From Theobroma cacao (lineage: Eukaryota; Streptophyta; Magnoliopsida; Malvales; Malvaceae): a DNA stretch of 64,000 nt. The notes under the pieces were generated by a model that worked only from the letters and a program-made list of their open reading frames with translations, had not been told where the DNA came from and did not search any database. The stretch spans positions 37,393,355-37,457,354 of the forward strand of contig NC_030854.1 in the NCBI RefSeq assembly GCF_000208745.1, given 5' to 3'. Positions 12,517 through 25,626 of this stretch are shown here, in pieces (position 1 is the stretch's first letter; each line of letters starts with the position of its first letter). A program made the translations under genes and the position numbers.

Positions 12517-14118
12517 GATCAAAGATCAAGGGTATAGATTTAGAGAGAGAAAGTAAGTAAGAGATAGAGACAGAGGGAAAAGCAGGAGGAGGAAGGAATG
12601 AAAAAACAAAACCCTAGAGTTGAAACAGTGAGAAAGTTAAGGAAGAGAAAAAAAGACAGGCGTGGAGAAGGGGTAGCCGCCAAAAAACCCAAGAGCTTTG
12701 GGAGAGTGGGGTTTTAGAATACACACAGCAAAGACTAAAAAACCTTTTTTTATAACGTATTATCAATCAAATAAAAACAACTAATTTATTGCTTTTCACA
12801 ACTTCTTTTCCCCTTTTTTTGTGAGAGAGGGAGAGATTTGTTTTCGGTAGATTTTGTCACTAAAATGGAAAAACGGTGATTCAAATGACTCCACGGCTCC
12901 ACTTCCTCATCAGGATAATTTCTTTTCTAGCCATTTTCTGTTTATTGTATTTTGGAAGGAATGCCCTTTGTTAGGTTCTGGGCTTTTGTTCTTTTGGGCT
13001 AAAGAGTTGGGGATTCCATGAATGAACGCTGCACCGTTTGCATGGGTTTGGTTTGAGATTAGGCCTAGGCCTTAATGAGCAGTCATGGTGCAAATAATGG
13101 CTTTGTATGTAATACTTTATGCCATTATTAAGAGCGATATGCTTGAATGAATAATTAACATGAGCATTGTATGCATACCCCCTTCTAGTGTGAGGCAGCC
13201 CCCTACTCCTCTGGTTAGGGATGCTACTGGTAAGTCTAAAGTAAATTCAATGCTTTCACTTCTAGTTGTACTAGCATGACCTTCACTGTCATATAATATA
13301 TGTAATCTTTATAGTATAAGTAAGGAATGGCGACACGATGAGACGATTATTTACCTGACCCAAAAAACCCTGTCTCTGTTGGGTCGATCAGGTAAAACCC
13401 GAGCGACGAAGGGCTCTTGCCATCCCTAGCCTCAACAGGTTACTCTTATGAACTCTTCCTACATGTGCCTTGCCTTATCTAACCCATGCTGGTATTGTTG
13501 GTTGCACACCATGTAACCTTACTAAGGCCAATTGTTCAAGGGTCGGTATCATCTCAAAGTGGCAACAGTCCCTTAAAGAATGAGAGGATCGTGCAAGGTT
13601 TTTTAAGAAAGGAGTACGCTGCCAAATTTAGGCCCCATGTAGGAGCCTTCGGAAGTCAGAAAGATTGAGCTGCATCGTGTCCATTTGGGCTACTGATGTC
13701 AGATTTCCCAAGTTACTATTTTCAAACAGTGTTTTCATTCTTTTGAAGAAAACATGGAGCATTAGTAAAAGATGGTAAATTGTTGACAGCACACAGATGG
13801 ACCTCCTTAACTTTTGGTAGATCTATGCATAAATCCATCAGTAAACAGTTCCTTGCATTTAGGCTGAATTAAAAGTGACAAGCCTGGAAACACATGGGGA
13901 ACTTCCCATGTGCAAAATCTTCAGTCACGGTTCTCAACCTCTCCTTTGCACACAAACCATAATGAATGTTGTCCACCTTTTCTTGAATACAAATAAGTAA
14001 ATAAGAAAAAGGATACTGCTGGCCAAAAAAAATTCACAATGGATTCCATCATGTAAAGTGTTGATTTTTTATTGTTGAAATATGATTTTACATTACTAGG
14101 ATGATGTTAAATTAGTTT
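12517..14118. other. Intergenic: ECT promoter, possible small transposon remnant, no gene
   Basis: About 1.6 kb. The ECT 5' leader and promoter (12517-12760) is purine-rich with AAACCCTAG near 12608. At 13323-13427 lies a ~105-bp segment with imperfect terminal inverted repeats. The 13430-13680 stretch is less AT-rich than its surroundings and may be an old insertion, but I cannot match it to a family. Confidence 0.5.
13323..13427. mobile_element. Possible MITE/hAT-like remnant with imperfect terminal inverted repeats
   Basis: The left end AGGAATGGCGAC and the reverse complement of the right end (CTTGCCATCCCT) match at 9 of 12 positions. Inside, TTTACCTGACCC near the centre-left pairs with GGGTCGATCAGGTAAA, giving an interrupted hairpin. 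Ends of the type AGGGATGGCAA occur on hAT-like non-autonomous elements in plants. I could not find a clear target-site duplication. Confidence 0.35.
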
Positions 14119-16633
14119 TTATCCCTCTATCGGAACATTAACTTCCCTCAAAAGTTTAGCAGCATCCTCAGGAAAAACAGGATTTATGTAACATCCAGAT
14201 CCAAGTTCAAAACCTCCTACACCAGTTAACTGAGGTACTATCTGTAAAAACCAGTGACTGTATCGTAACTCTGAGTTAGTAAGCTGAAGTGGTGAAGTGT
14301 GAATCATGAAATTGAATGGTGGGTTATTCAACTGCAAAGACATCTTCCTAAGCATGAGTTTTAGCAAGCCACCAAGATCAACTGCCTGCATACACGTGAA
14401 TCAAATGGAGTATAAGTTCCTCAACTGTGAAAGGTAGGGAAATTTGTGAAATATTATAATGCAATGCTAATCTGTATATTGTTTTGGTTATAAACAAGTG
14501 TAACATATTACTGCATTTTTTTAAATTCTTTCAACTACTCCATCTGACAACTCAAAATATCCCTGCTCTTGTATTCAAAATTATCTCTACAATATGACAT
14601 GCATCTCAGATGACATAATAAAAGTCAATAGAAATTCCAATTTTCTATAAATCATTATGGCTACTTTTTATTTGAATTTCCCAAAAACACGAATTCCTTT
14701 ATCCCTCATTCAAATTTCATATCACTTGTGTTTTATACCTATACTAGACAGTATTCACAAGACTACAAGTTCTATGGAAAAATATAGTCATTACATTTCC
14801 CACATGTCTGTCTCCTTAAAGATTCCCACGTCCTTTGCAGATTTGAAGGCTAAACTGGCATCATGAAACTAATATTGCTAACAGACCAAATGAAACCACT
14901 AAAAAGGCCATCTTTGGTTCAGTAAATACCGATAAACAACACTTGCATTATGCTCCGAAGGAACTTCTTCTAACAATAAGTCAATAACTCATAGAAATAC
15001 TCACAAAGTGTCCAACAATCATCTGACATTTCATGTCTTTTCTTGTGGATTTATTTCTTTTGTGGATGAGTGACAATGAGAGTTCATATAAGAAATTTTC
15101 TAGCATTGTCATACCCACCATAAGTTTCTAATCAAACAATCTGTGCGTAACTTGTGATCTCATGTGACACTAAGAAAGGCATAGGTGAAACCATATAAGA
15201 ATAAAACCAGGATGCATAAGAAGTTACCTTTTCATTGTCTAGTTCATCAAAATGAGAAGAATGATCCCGAGGAATTATCCATATCTCAAAAGGAAATGAA
15301 GCAGCAAATGGAGCAAGTGAAATAAATTGGCTGGTTTCATTAATCAAAACGTCCTTCGATTGAACCTCACAGAGACTACATTTCCCTGTCTGATTAAAAT
15401 ACTCCTTCATACTACCAATTCGAGCAGAAACGCTAGGAGGAACAACTGGAAGAGACAGTATCTGGCTGTGAGAGTGACTCAGCGAAGCCCCAGCTGAAGC
15501 TCCATGGTTCTTGAACACCTAAAAAAAGCATTAAACCAAAATCAAATGACGTTACAGCAACAACCTGCAAGCATGCCAAACTAACACAAGAACAGAAAGA
15601 AAGGGGAAGGGAGAGATGGGATGCCCTGGATCAAAAATATAATCTTAGGCCTTGTTATTATTAGAAAGAAAACATACTTAGGAAATGAAAACACTGGCTC
15701 TCAAAAATTGGAAACTTATGAAATGAATGAGAATTAAGGGCTTTTATAACTATATCATAAAAATGCACAATGTAGTCTGATACTAGTAGTATTGGAGAAT
15801 TCCTTGTTATGTAATAGTTTTTTGTTTAAAAGATACCAGAATGTAAAGCATATGCTTCAGGGCAAAAAAATTAAGTTTCCCAACAAAAGAACAATCCGTA
15901 ACTTGATAAAATTAAAAGCAGATTCGATCATCAAAACAACAGAAAAACTATAGTCTTGACATGGTTCAATCCAAAACTAATTCAACACCTGATCTTTAAA
16001 CAACCCAACAGTCCTTTTTCCACACAAATCCATATTCACAGATAAAAACATTTCAAAATATACAACTTTGCATCAAACAAATGCTTTCAAACATTTACCA
16101 TCCAAAAAAAAGCATTTCTTTTACAAGAAAAAATGTTCTTTTTTTCTTACCTGAACATATTTGATTGAATCAAATCCTTTAATCTGCTCAATCCTCCTCT
16201 TATAAGCAATTAAAACATCACCAAGCTCACTCGGACTCAAATCCGACAACTGAACCGAGTGAACCGGAGTTTCAATCACCACATCATGAAGCCCGAACCC
16301 GGGTACAACCCGACCCCACCCGCCCAAATCGATACTCGAGTCGCCATTTTGACCAATTGGGTACTCGAGATTCCTGCTCAAAGCCGGATACAAGTTCTCG
16401 ATGACCCGATGTTTCCAATTCGGTTCGTTCGGGACCCGAAATATCTCGGGTGCACACTGGTGCTCATTGCCTATGCAGAATGGGCATGAGGAAGAATTAT
16501 GGTTAGGATTTTCTGAGGATTTCGACTTGAAATCGGAGGGGCGTTTAGCTCTGGCCGGGGAGAATACGACCCATCTGTTCGTTACCGGGTCTCTTCGCAG
16601 TTCGGGGCTCCGAGTTGGTGTTGGAGTTGCCAT
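14119..16633 (-). CDS. ADP-glucose phosphorylase / galactose-1-phosphate uridylyltransferase-like (HIT superfamily)
   Basis: A GALT-family nucleotidyltransferase similar to Arabidopsis At5g18200, whose characterised activity is phosphorolysis/adenylyl transfer on ADP-glucose rather than the Leloir UDP-hexose reaction. Three exons: 16633-16151, 15518-15228, 14385-14119 (161, 97 and 88 codons plus TAA), 346 residues, close to the family length. Visible signatures are the N-terminal RRDPVTNRWVVFSPARAKRP, the Cys pair CPFC (50, 53) expected to bind zinc, HSHSQ at 176-180 with His178 as the predicted nucleophile, IWIIPRDHSSHF, and HWFLQIVPQ. No transit peptide is evident, so a cytosolic location is likely. 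Exon 1 is markedly GC-richer than its flanks. The gene is divergent from the kinase at 19498. The exact substrate is inferred from the family. Confidence 0.92.
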
Positions 16634-18595
16634 GATTGTTTTTTTTCTTTCTTTATTTGTGCTATTTTTGAGATTATTAACAAAGTTGGGTCTTAACTTT
16701 TATCACTCTATGCCATGTTTCTTTTGGCTCATTTAAAAATCATTTAAGTGTTTTTCTTTTACCATAAAATAATTCAACAAATCAAAATACAACACATCAT
16801 TAATAAATTATAAAATAATATGTATAAATCTTCTGTATTTTTATCTTAATTTAATGATAAAATAATAATTTTCTTGAATTAATGTAAGTTTTAAAAATGT
16901 TATATTATAATTATAATTAGATATACGATAATTTTTGATAACAAATTAAGAAGAAGAAATTCCTTTTTTTATTTAAAAATTTCAATAACTTTACTAGCTT
17001 TTGTCTTGAAAATTTTTTGAAGTACTAAATATTATTTGCCTAAAAATGAGATTTTTTTTTTCAAATTTAAAGTTAAAATCCAAATGAAGTGCTAATTGGT
17101 ACTTTAGGTTTTCATATGTACTAATACTGCTAAAGTAGTAAATTCCACCCAATAAATTGTGTAACTTTAAAAAATATATGAATATGTGCTGAAATGAGTA
17201 CAAAAATAGGTAAAGATTTAAAGAGTTTCATTTATATTTCCATCATGAAAGCTACTTGTACTTTATTTTTTTTTAAAAATGTTATTAAAAATATACATAG
17301 AAAAAAGAAATTACCTAAAAAATTACAAAAAATTAAGGAATAACATTTTAAAAATATGTTAAAATGAGAAAAAAACTAATTTACTATTGAAAATAAAGGG
17401 CATGGCAAAAGTTATAAGTAAATGAAGTAGGAGATTGAATATTAATGAGCAATTATTACTTGTGAAAAAAATGTTAAACATGATAAAAGCAGTAATGGGA
17501 TTAGTAACACTTTTTAAATTTTCATGTTCATATTATAAACTTTGATTTATGTCTATATTTGATTGGAATAAGCCAAAATTATTGACTAATCTTCTATGGG
17601 TTAAACCCAAATTTTTTAATTTAATTTAATTTAGAACAATTTAGATTTGTTTGTAAAGGTTGTTGCTTTCCTACTAAAAGGTTCAACCCTTTGTTTATTC
17701 TTGTCAAAAGAATTCTTTTTTGATATCATTAATTTATTACTATTTATAGTTGTCAAATGGGCAATGGCAGCCAGAGAAGGCCAAAAAAAAAAAGGAATAA
17801 TTTTGAAAGGTAGCCAAACCTACCCACAACAAAGGGAGAAGTCTATGTAATTTGAATCATCCCACATTGGCATTTTTGTCAATCCAAAATCCACATGCTA
17901 AATCCCATGGTCCACATTTAAATATTTTCCATATATAATGAAATAAACAAATATAACTAAAAAAATTATAAAATATTTAATATTTATAAAGTCAGTTAGT
18001 TCTAGGTCTTTGTAAGTCCACAATACAAAAATCCCTTTTGGCTACCACATTGCCACATTTGCATTTCTCATGTTTACTCACATAAAACCATACAATTTTT
18101 TTTCCTTTTAATATTATTTGAAATCAATAAAAAATTCACATTAAATAATTGGTATTTAAAAATCATTTTCTTTTTCATTAAAAGGAAAGTATAAAATATA
18201 TATTTTTATTTGTTAGGTTATTTCTAAGACACATATATATATTGATAAACCAACATCATCAACACCAAAGAACACCACTATCACCACCATTTACAATTAC
18301 ACACATTTTATTTTTTGGTTTCCTTTTTGTTTGACACATAAAAGACCCTCACCCAAATCTCAACCTGATAAACTTTCTTCCTCTCTGTCTCTCTCTCTTG
18401 CATTTCAATTCAATCAATCTCTCAATTTTTTTTTTCTTTATTTCTTCCTTTCATTTTTATTTTCTGTCTCTTCTTATTACCCCAAAATTTTGGCCTACTT
18501 TTCATCATCACTTTATACCCCAACAATCCAAAGAACAAGACTTTCCTCCCCAAGTCTTGATTTTTATTTCTGGGATTCTACTATTAAGCCCAAAA
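16634..18595. other. AT-rich divergent intergenic region between GALT-like gene and MLK kinase
   Basis: About 2 kb of strongly AT-rich DNA shared by two divergent genes. I see no gene in it. Near the kinase end a CATATATATATTG stretch (about 18233-18245) could be a TATA box, followed by a pyrimidine-rich leader (18360-18480) typical of plant 5' UTRs. Confidence 0.5.
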
Positions 18596-18596
18596 A

Positions 18597-18635
18597 ATGT
18601 GTTTTTTGAACATTTCATTAAGGATCTGTGCTTGA
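18597..18635 (+). promoter_or_regulatory. Upstream ORF (12 codons) in the MLK kinase 5' leader
   Basis: A 12-codon ATG-to-TGA frame lies in the presumed 5' UTR, just before the likely 5'-UTR donor at about 18666 (CT|GTGAGT). It would be read before the main start at 19498 and could dampen translation. Whether it is transcribed depends on the true start site. Confidence 0.4.
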
Positions 18636-18665
18636 CCTATCGAGATTTTGGAGGATAATTGATCT

Positions 18666-19441
18666 GTGAGTTATTTATCTTTTTAAAATGGTTTGTTTAG
18701 CTTGTTTGATGATCAGTTTCACTGTTGATTATGTGTTTTTGATGAAAAGTTGGATGATCAGATTGGCGATTGTTTGGTTAGTGAGAATCGGACTTGAACT
18801 GATTGAAAAATGAAAAGTTTTTATGTCGAGTTTTGAAATTTTTCTATTTTTTAATCATTTTTGGGGGTGATGAAATATGAATATTGTTGATTGAGCTTTG
18901 TTATTTTGTCTGATTGATTTAATGAACCTAAATATTGTTGTTTGTTATTGTAAATGATTGATGTTTATTTTGTTCGAGACTGAGATGACTGATTCTGATG
19001 ATCTATGAAGTTTGAATATTTTTTGATCACATATGGAATCAGCTTGCATAGATTTTGGTATGTTTTTAGCTACATTTGCTTTATAGCTACTTGGTTCTTG
19101 ACAAAAATAGATTTCTTTTTGAAGAATGTTTTCTAAAAATAGTCTCTTTGGTTTATCCTCTTTGAGATAGATACTTAGTGGATGATTAGAGCAAGAATTG
19201 TTTGTTTCCTCATTTTAATAATTTACTCACTGATTGTGTTATTATTGTTTATAATTTTATATCTGGTAATGTCACGATAGAAAAAGGTTATGTGAATCTT
19301 GGTTATTTGCTTAAGGGTTTGTTAAAGAAGTTCAAAATTTAGTTATCAATTATACGAGCTTTCCAAATGCGTGGTGTTCTGCTTATGACACGTGTTTATT
19401 GGTTTCTATATTGGTAAAGTTGGTTACTTTTTTGGTTACAG
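18666..19441 (+). other. Probable 5'-UTR intron of the MLK kinase gene
   Basis: A GTGAGT donor near 18666 and a pyrimidine-rich TTTTTGGTTACAG acceptor ending at 19441 bracket a T-rich, intron-like stretch. The main ATG lies 57 bp beyond the acceptor. No coding continuity is needed, so the call rests on composition and splice motifs. Confidence 0.5.
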
Positions 19442-19497
19442 AAGATCTGGGGGGGTGGTGAGGATATTAAGTGGAATGTGAATTGCATGGGGTGAGG

Positions 19498-22400
19498 ATG
19501 CCAGAGTTGAGAAGCGGAGCCCGGAGATCAAAACGCCTTGATGATCTTCAGCCTCCTCAACCTGTTGATCAAGCAGAGAATTGGGTACTGCCTGCTCAAA
19601 ACAGAACCAGGAGGAGAGTTGGTGGACGAGGAAGGGGTAATGCTGCAGCTGTAGCCAAAGGGCCCTCACCGGCGGTACCTACAAGGCCAACAGCTGCTGG
19701 TAGAGGCCGGGGCATAAGGTTGATAGATTTAGACCCTGAGCCTTGTCAGGTTCTTCCTGAGGCTGCACCTTTAGCTGCTGCAGAACCTGCTTTAAATCGA
19801 GTAGAGGTAGTGGCAGATAAAGATATTGCGATGGAGGGTGGGAGCGCTGACAAAATAATGGGGGTTGAAGAAGAAGCTAGCACAACCCCAGTTCCTGAAC
19901 GGGTAACTCCATATTGCTTACTATATCTTTCCTTTTTTGTTGAATATATTTATTTGTTACTTAAATCTTCCGTATTAAGTTGCTTATTCTGGGACACTTC
20001 GCTTTTGGCAAGAATACTGGCTGAATTCAATTTCTTCTAGTATGCTTTTTTTAGCTAAGAGCTAACTACTATATTAGTCATACAATTTCAAAAAGAGTAA
20101 TTTCTTCATTTCAGCATTTAAAATCTGTTTGAAAATATTTGGAAAATCATTGGCATTTTGATTTAACATGAAACTGAAGATTGTTTTACTATGTCAAGTC
20201 ATGGGTGTTTCATTGTATGTTTGGTCGCTTGTCTTTTAATCCTCAGATTCTTACCAACTAAAACGTGCCTAATTATTTAGTTCTTCACCTCAACGAAGCT
20301 CTTGACTGAATACTTTTATGTTACTTGTTGCAGGTACAAGTGGGTAATTCTCCTGTATATAAGATAGAAAGGAAATTGGGTAAGGGTGGTTTTGGCCAAG
20401 TTTATGTTGGCCGAAGGGTAAGCGGTGGTAGTGATAGAACTGGACCAGATGCAATTGAGGTATGTCTGAGAAACTCATGCCCATGTTCAGGGGTTATCCA
20501 GGTCAAACCACTTGGGATGTAACGGCTGATTCTTTTTCATCACAGGTGGCCTTGAAGTTTGAGCACCGGAACAGTAAAGGCTGCAATTATGGTCCGCCTT
20601 ATGAGTGGCAAGTGTACAAGTATGGCATCTTTAATCATAAAATTGTGTATCAAGCTTTTGTTTCTACATATTTTAATGCAGTTTGTAACTTCTCACATTT
20701 TTCTTTCTAATCTCCTCATGAAATGAAAAGTACCCTAAACGGATGCTATGGGATTCCTTGGGTCCATTACAAGGGTCGCCAGGGAGACTTCTACATTCTG
20801 GTGAGTTTTGATTTTGAGCTCCTTAGTGTCTTGTCTCCCAAATTACTTAATGTATCTTAAGCAACATTAATGAATATTTCAGGTAATGGATATGCTTGGT
20901 CCTAGCCTATGGGATGTTTGGAATTCTCTAGGACAATCGTAAGAAATAGAATCTTCCTCCTCTCTCTGTTGTACCTACCCAGGTATGTCTATATGTGTCT
21001 ACTATACTCTTTCAGCTTTCTAACATGTTGTACTATGATAGGATGTCACCAACTATGGCTGCCTGCATTGCAGTGGAGGCAATATCAATTCTTGAAAAGC
21101 TTCATTTAAAGGGGTAGGTCCTTTTGTATCTTTCTGCACTTTGTTAAATTCACCCTCCTGTTTTGCATAGTTACAACTGATTGGCATTGTTTATTGTCTG
21201 CTTGAAAAAAAAGGTTTGTGCATGGAGATGTGAAGCCTGAGAATTTTTTACTAGGTCAACCTGGATCAGCTGATGAGAAGAAGCTATATCTTATTGATCT
21301 TGGTTTAGGTATGTTCTCCTCTCTTCTCTGTTAACTGTATGTTCTTTCTGAAGTGTCAAGCATGAGCAAATTATGATTAACAATTACTGTTTTCTTTTTC
21401 GTCTTCAATGGAAGATTTCTCTAAGAGATTCTCATTTTATGCCATGACTTTAACTGAGATTGAATAAATGCTATTCCCAAGTTGGTATTAATATCTGTCT
21501 GCTTCCCATGTCCTCGTATCAGCTTCTAAATGGAAAGATGCACACTCTGGTCAACATGTTGATTATGATCAGAGGCCTGACGTGTTCAGGTGCATGGATT
21601 TGTTTATGTTATCTTATTTTATTTTTTAAATGTCACCAGTTAATGCTTATGCTTGGTGTTAATATCTTGGGATATTCCTTCTGGCAGGGGAACAATTAGG
21701 TATGCTAGTGTACATGCACATTTAGGTCGGACTGGAAGTCGTAGGGATGACCTTGAGTCATTGGCATACACATTGATATTTCTATTAAAAGGACGGTTAC
21801 CGTGGCAGGGTTATCAGGTTTGTGTTGTTGTTTTGATTAAAGATTTATCTAATCCGATTTACCTCCTCTGAACTATATGGCTTTTGACTGGAACTTCACA
21901 GGGGGATAACAAGAGTTTTCTGGTTTGCAAGAAAAAGATGGCCACTTCTCCAGAGTTGATGTGTTGCTTTTGTCCTGCCCCATTTAGACAGTTTCTTGAA
22001 GCTGTTACAAATATGAAGTTTGATGAGGAGCCCAATTATGCCAAGCTCATATCCTTCTTTGAAAGCCTAATTGAACCATGCACGCCATTGAGGCCAATAA
22101 GAATTGATGGAGCTCTTAAGGTGGTTGTTATGCTGTTTCTCTCCAATTAAATTGGATCAGATAGGATGCTCAATTAAACAACCTTTTTCTGTTTCCTTTT
22201 GCATAAATAGGTTGGGCAAAAGCGGGGAAGATTAGTCATTAATTTGGAAGAAGATGAGCAACCGAAGAAAAAAATACGGCTTGGTAGTCCTGCTACTCAG
22301 TGGATTTCTGTTTATAATGCACGCCGTCCTATGAAGCAGAGGTAAAGTTGCATTTTCTTGTTAAATATAATATTCATTTCTACTTCTGCTTGTATGATGA

Positions 22401-24381
22401 ACTGCACAAACATTTTGTTATCTCTCTACTCCTGAAGGTTGTTTGTAAGCTTAATTGAGTGGTCTGAATTATTAACATTCATTATAAGTTGGTATGGCAG
22501 TGAGTTAATCTTATCATTTTTGCTTGTTTCCCTCATCACAGTAATAAAATAGCATGTTTGGTGAATACTTTCACAATTGATGTCTCATATGTGATGATGA
22601 AACATGTATAGTGACAGGCAAAATTTTAAAGTTAATGTGGCTGGCTGTTCAAAGTTAAATGTGGTCCATTAAAATTAGGTTGCCAGTCTTTGATGTTTGT
22701 TTTGTGGTGCATGCTTCTTTGGGTATAAATATGAGATATTCAACCATGAGGTTTGACATTTGTTTTGCGTAGAATTCTCATCTTGAAGTATCTCTCAAAC
22801 GGTGTTCTTCCTACCTGTAACCTTTTATCAATCTTGTAGATATCACTACAATGTAGCAGATTCGAGGTTGCGTCAGCACATAGATAAGGGTAATGAAGAT
22901 GGATTGTTTATTAGTTGTGTCGCTTCAGCAGCTAATCTCTGGGCCCTGATCATGGATGCCGGAACGGGATTCACTTGCCAGGTTTATGATTTGTCAACAG
23001 TCTTTCTGCACAAGGTTATCATTCTAAAGCACTAATTCTGTCATTTTTCTGCTTGGCATCATGCATTCTTTGACGTACTCCTTACCTTAATATCTATTGG
23101 ATTTTCATCAGGATTGGATTATGGAGCAGTGGGAAAAGAACTACTATATAAGTTCAATAGCTGGAGCAAATAATGCGAGTTCCTTGGTTGTTATGTCAAA
23201 AGGTTGGTAATCGCCAGCAAAATTTATTTCCTTTTTGATGACCATGAAACTAAGACAAAATTAATTTTTAAGTGGTGCCATTGAGTTTTCTGAGAGTGGA
23301 GTGATGCATGATTGAATTCATATGTTACAATTTAGCCTTGAGGGTGCATCTTCCTGGAGCTGCTGCCATGATGCTACAGTCATGTACATTCAGAGCTTCT
23401 GAGTTATATATATATATATACATGGGCGAATAAATAAGTTTACATGTCTGCCTAGACCTTGTATCCTTGAGTTGCACAACTTATGTTGAAAGACAATTGA
23501 ATTAAGGTTTGTTTTTTGTAATTAACCTTTAGCAAGATGGTATACTTAATGTTAAGCTTGCGAGTTCCAAGGGGAGATTGGCTAAAGCAGTTTGTTTTGA
23601 GCATGCCTGAGATTCTTATATATTTGTAGCATTCAAATTATGTTGATCACCTATTTGCTAAGCTGTTCTCAAAATTCTGTGACTTTGTAGGAACTCCTTA
23701 CACCCAGCAGTCCTACAAAGTGAGTGAATCTTTTCCCTTCAAGTGGATAAATAAGAAGTGGAAAGAAGGCTTTCATGTAACATCAATGACAACTGCTGGG
23801 AGTCGCTGGGGTGTGGTAATGTCAAGGAACTCTGGATTTTCTGATCAGGTAGTCCTTTCTTTTGATGGGTACGCACATCTTCAGTTTTTCCACTGCCCTC
23901 CATTTCCAAAGTAGCTGATTACACTTCCTTTTATATTTATTTAATTGAATCAAGGTTGTGGAGCTTGACTTTTTGTATCCAAGCGAAGGAATACATCGGC
24001 GATGGGAGAGCGGTTACAGAATAACATCTATGGCTGCAACTGCAGATCAAGCTGCCTTCATACTGAGCATTCCTAAACGAAAAATGATGGATGAAACTCA
24101 GGAAACTCTGCGTACATCTGCCTTTCCTAGCGCCCATGTAAAGGTGGGTATTTCCCTATTTTCGCCCCTTGCCATCTTTCAACTCCTATGGCAATGCTAA
24201 TTAGCTTCTTTAAGCATTACCAGTGGGTGCTGAGTGTTGCTTGGTCTATTCTCTTTTATTATATATGCTCAACCTCTTCTTTTAATGAGTCTTTATCTCA
24301 TATGATTGTTCATTGTTGCAGGAAAAATGGGCCAAAAATCTCTACATTGCATCAATTTGTTACGGGCGGACAGTCTGCTAA
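19498..24381 (+). CDS. MLK: MUT9-like / photoregulatory protein kinase (CK1 clade)
   Basis: A Ser/Thr kinase of the plant casein-kinase-1-like MLK/PPK family. Known members phosphorylate histone H3 Thr3 and light-signalling proteins such as CRY2 and PIF3 in the nucleus. Sixteen exons: 19498-19902, 20334-20459, 20546-20619, 20731-20800, 20883-20938, 21042-21113, 21214-21308, 21523-21589, 21688-21817, 21902-22120, 22211-22341, 22840-23014, 23112-23202, 23691-23848, 23955-24143, 24322-24381; 705 residues. The ATG follows an in-frame TAA at 19468, fixing the start. The N-terminal 135 residues are basic and Arg/Gly-rich (nuclear-type). Kinase elements are [11 protein letters not shown] (151-161), Lys181 (VALKFEH), HGDVKPEN with Asp273, and DLG (Asp296) instead of DFG, which is normal for CK1. 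The C-terminal ~270 residues form the conserved plant-specific domain ending [10 protein letters not shown] recall the same neighbours for Arabidopsis MLK1 and MLK2. Confidence 0.94.
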
Positions 24382-25626
24382 TTCTGGAGTGTACATTGTG
24401 ACATAGTCCAAAAAGGAAAAAAAAATAATTTGAAAGTTCAAATTTTGGAAAGCTGTTGAGGTATTTTTGGTCTTGAATTGAGTATGGGTGGGGTTAACTC
24501 TGCTATAAAATCTCCTCATATGGAGTGTATAAAGGGGAAAAGGAAAAGAAAGAAAAAAAGAAGAGAATTCATAGAATTTGGGAGTTGGAATTCTAATGCC
24601 CTGAGCGACCTTGAGATAGTGTGGGCAGCTGTTTGTCAAAACATACATTTCATAGTAACCGGTCTTGTGCTTTGAATTATCATAACTGGCTGCAAGTAAT
24701 TATCATAAATAGCAATGTTTTTCTTAAAGTGGGAAATGGTTCACCTTCTCTCCCTTCTCTCAACCCTCCATTACTCCCAGTACCAGACCCCTTCACCCTC
24801 CAACCTAAAAAGGAAGGAAATCAAATGGACCAAGGATGAAAACAAAGCTAAATTTAGCTAAATAACTGTACAGTTCAAGCCGGATTAAGAGTTGATTGTG
24901 AGGGCTTGTGATACTTTCTATCGTACCAGAAATGGTGGGATACTGAAGCAGAATGAAATTGTCTGTTTCAGTGGAGAGACAGTTTTCCAACATTGGGAAG
25001 CTTTATTTAGCTAAATCTGAAATAACCCATATGATGATCTTGCTCTTTTCTGATCAGAATGCTTGAGAGTTGAGTCCAGCTGACTCAGTTCACACTTTTA
25101 TGTATCAGCAGGATTGTTTTTCGGATGATACTTTGTTCCATTGACTTCAAGTTCAACTTTGGTCATTAAAAACCAATAATCCAACATTTTCCGGGAATTT
25201 TCCTGATCAAATGCTAAATTGATTTGATGGCAACGCATGCCATTACCGTCAAAAACAAAAGAAGCACTACCTCGAACTTGACATGTTGACGGATAGAAGA
25301 CGACAGAGGCTTCCTTCCAGCGAATTAAACTTTTTTTATCCTATGATTCAATGTACTGATAATGAATATTGGGTCCTTTATGATTTGTCTGACGGGTTCG
25401 AACTTTACCATGAATCTCCCAATGACTAAAAATTATTGACAGTCAGGCGACTCCTTGAGACAAGCAAGCTGCAACTTCTCGTCACTTTCCCACCAGATTT
25501 TTTACATTATAAACAAAGATTCACACTTTGACTTCGACGTATGGATCGGGTAGTTCCTCCTATACATATAACTATACCAGCGGAAGGTGGTTTAGCAGAA
25601 AAAAAGTGAAAAGCAAAGAGCTAAAA
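24382..25626. other. MLK 3' region and RLP promoter
   Basis: About 1.2 kb. The first few hundred bases are likely 3' UTR of the kinase. The end of the interval holds a TATA-like ACATTATAAAC element before the receptor-like protein. No other gene is seen. Confidence 0.55.
25503..25513 (+). promoter_or_regulatory. Candidate TATA box of the LRR receptor-like protein gene
   Basis: ACATTATAAAC lies about 115 bp upstream of the start codon at 25627, a normal TATA-plus-leader distance for plants. An out-of-frame ATG at 25540 lies between them. This is motif evidence only. Confidence 0.4.

Noticed and set aside
21292..21304. DLG instead of DFG in the MLK kinase, which might suggest a pseudokinase
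   Set aside because: CK1-clade kinases normally have a variant DFG, and Lys181 and Asp273 are present, so activity is expected.
23407..23422. AT dinucleotide run in an MLK intron
   Set aside because: Common intronic microsatellite.
25528..25626. 33-codon upstream extension of the RLP
   Set aside because: It lacks an in-frame ATG and would bury the signal peptide; the ATG at 25627 gives a normal RLP N-terminus.
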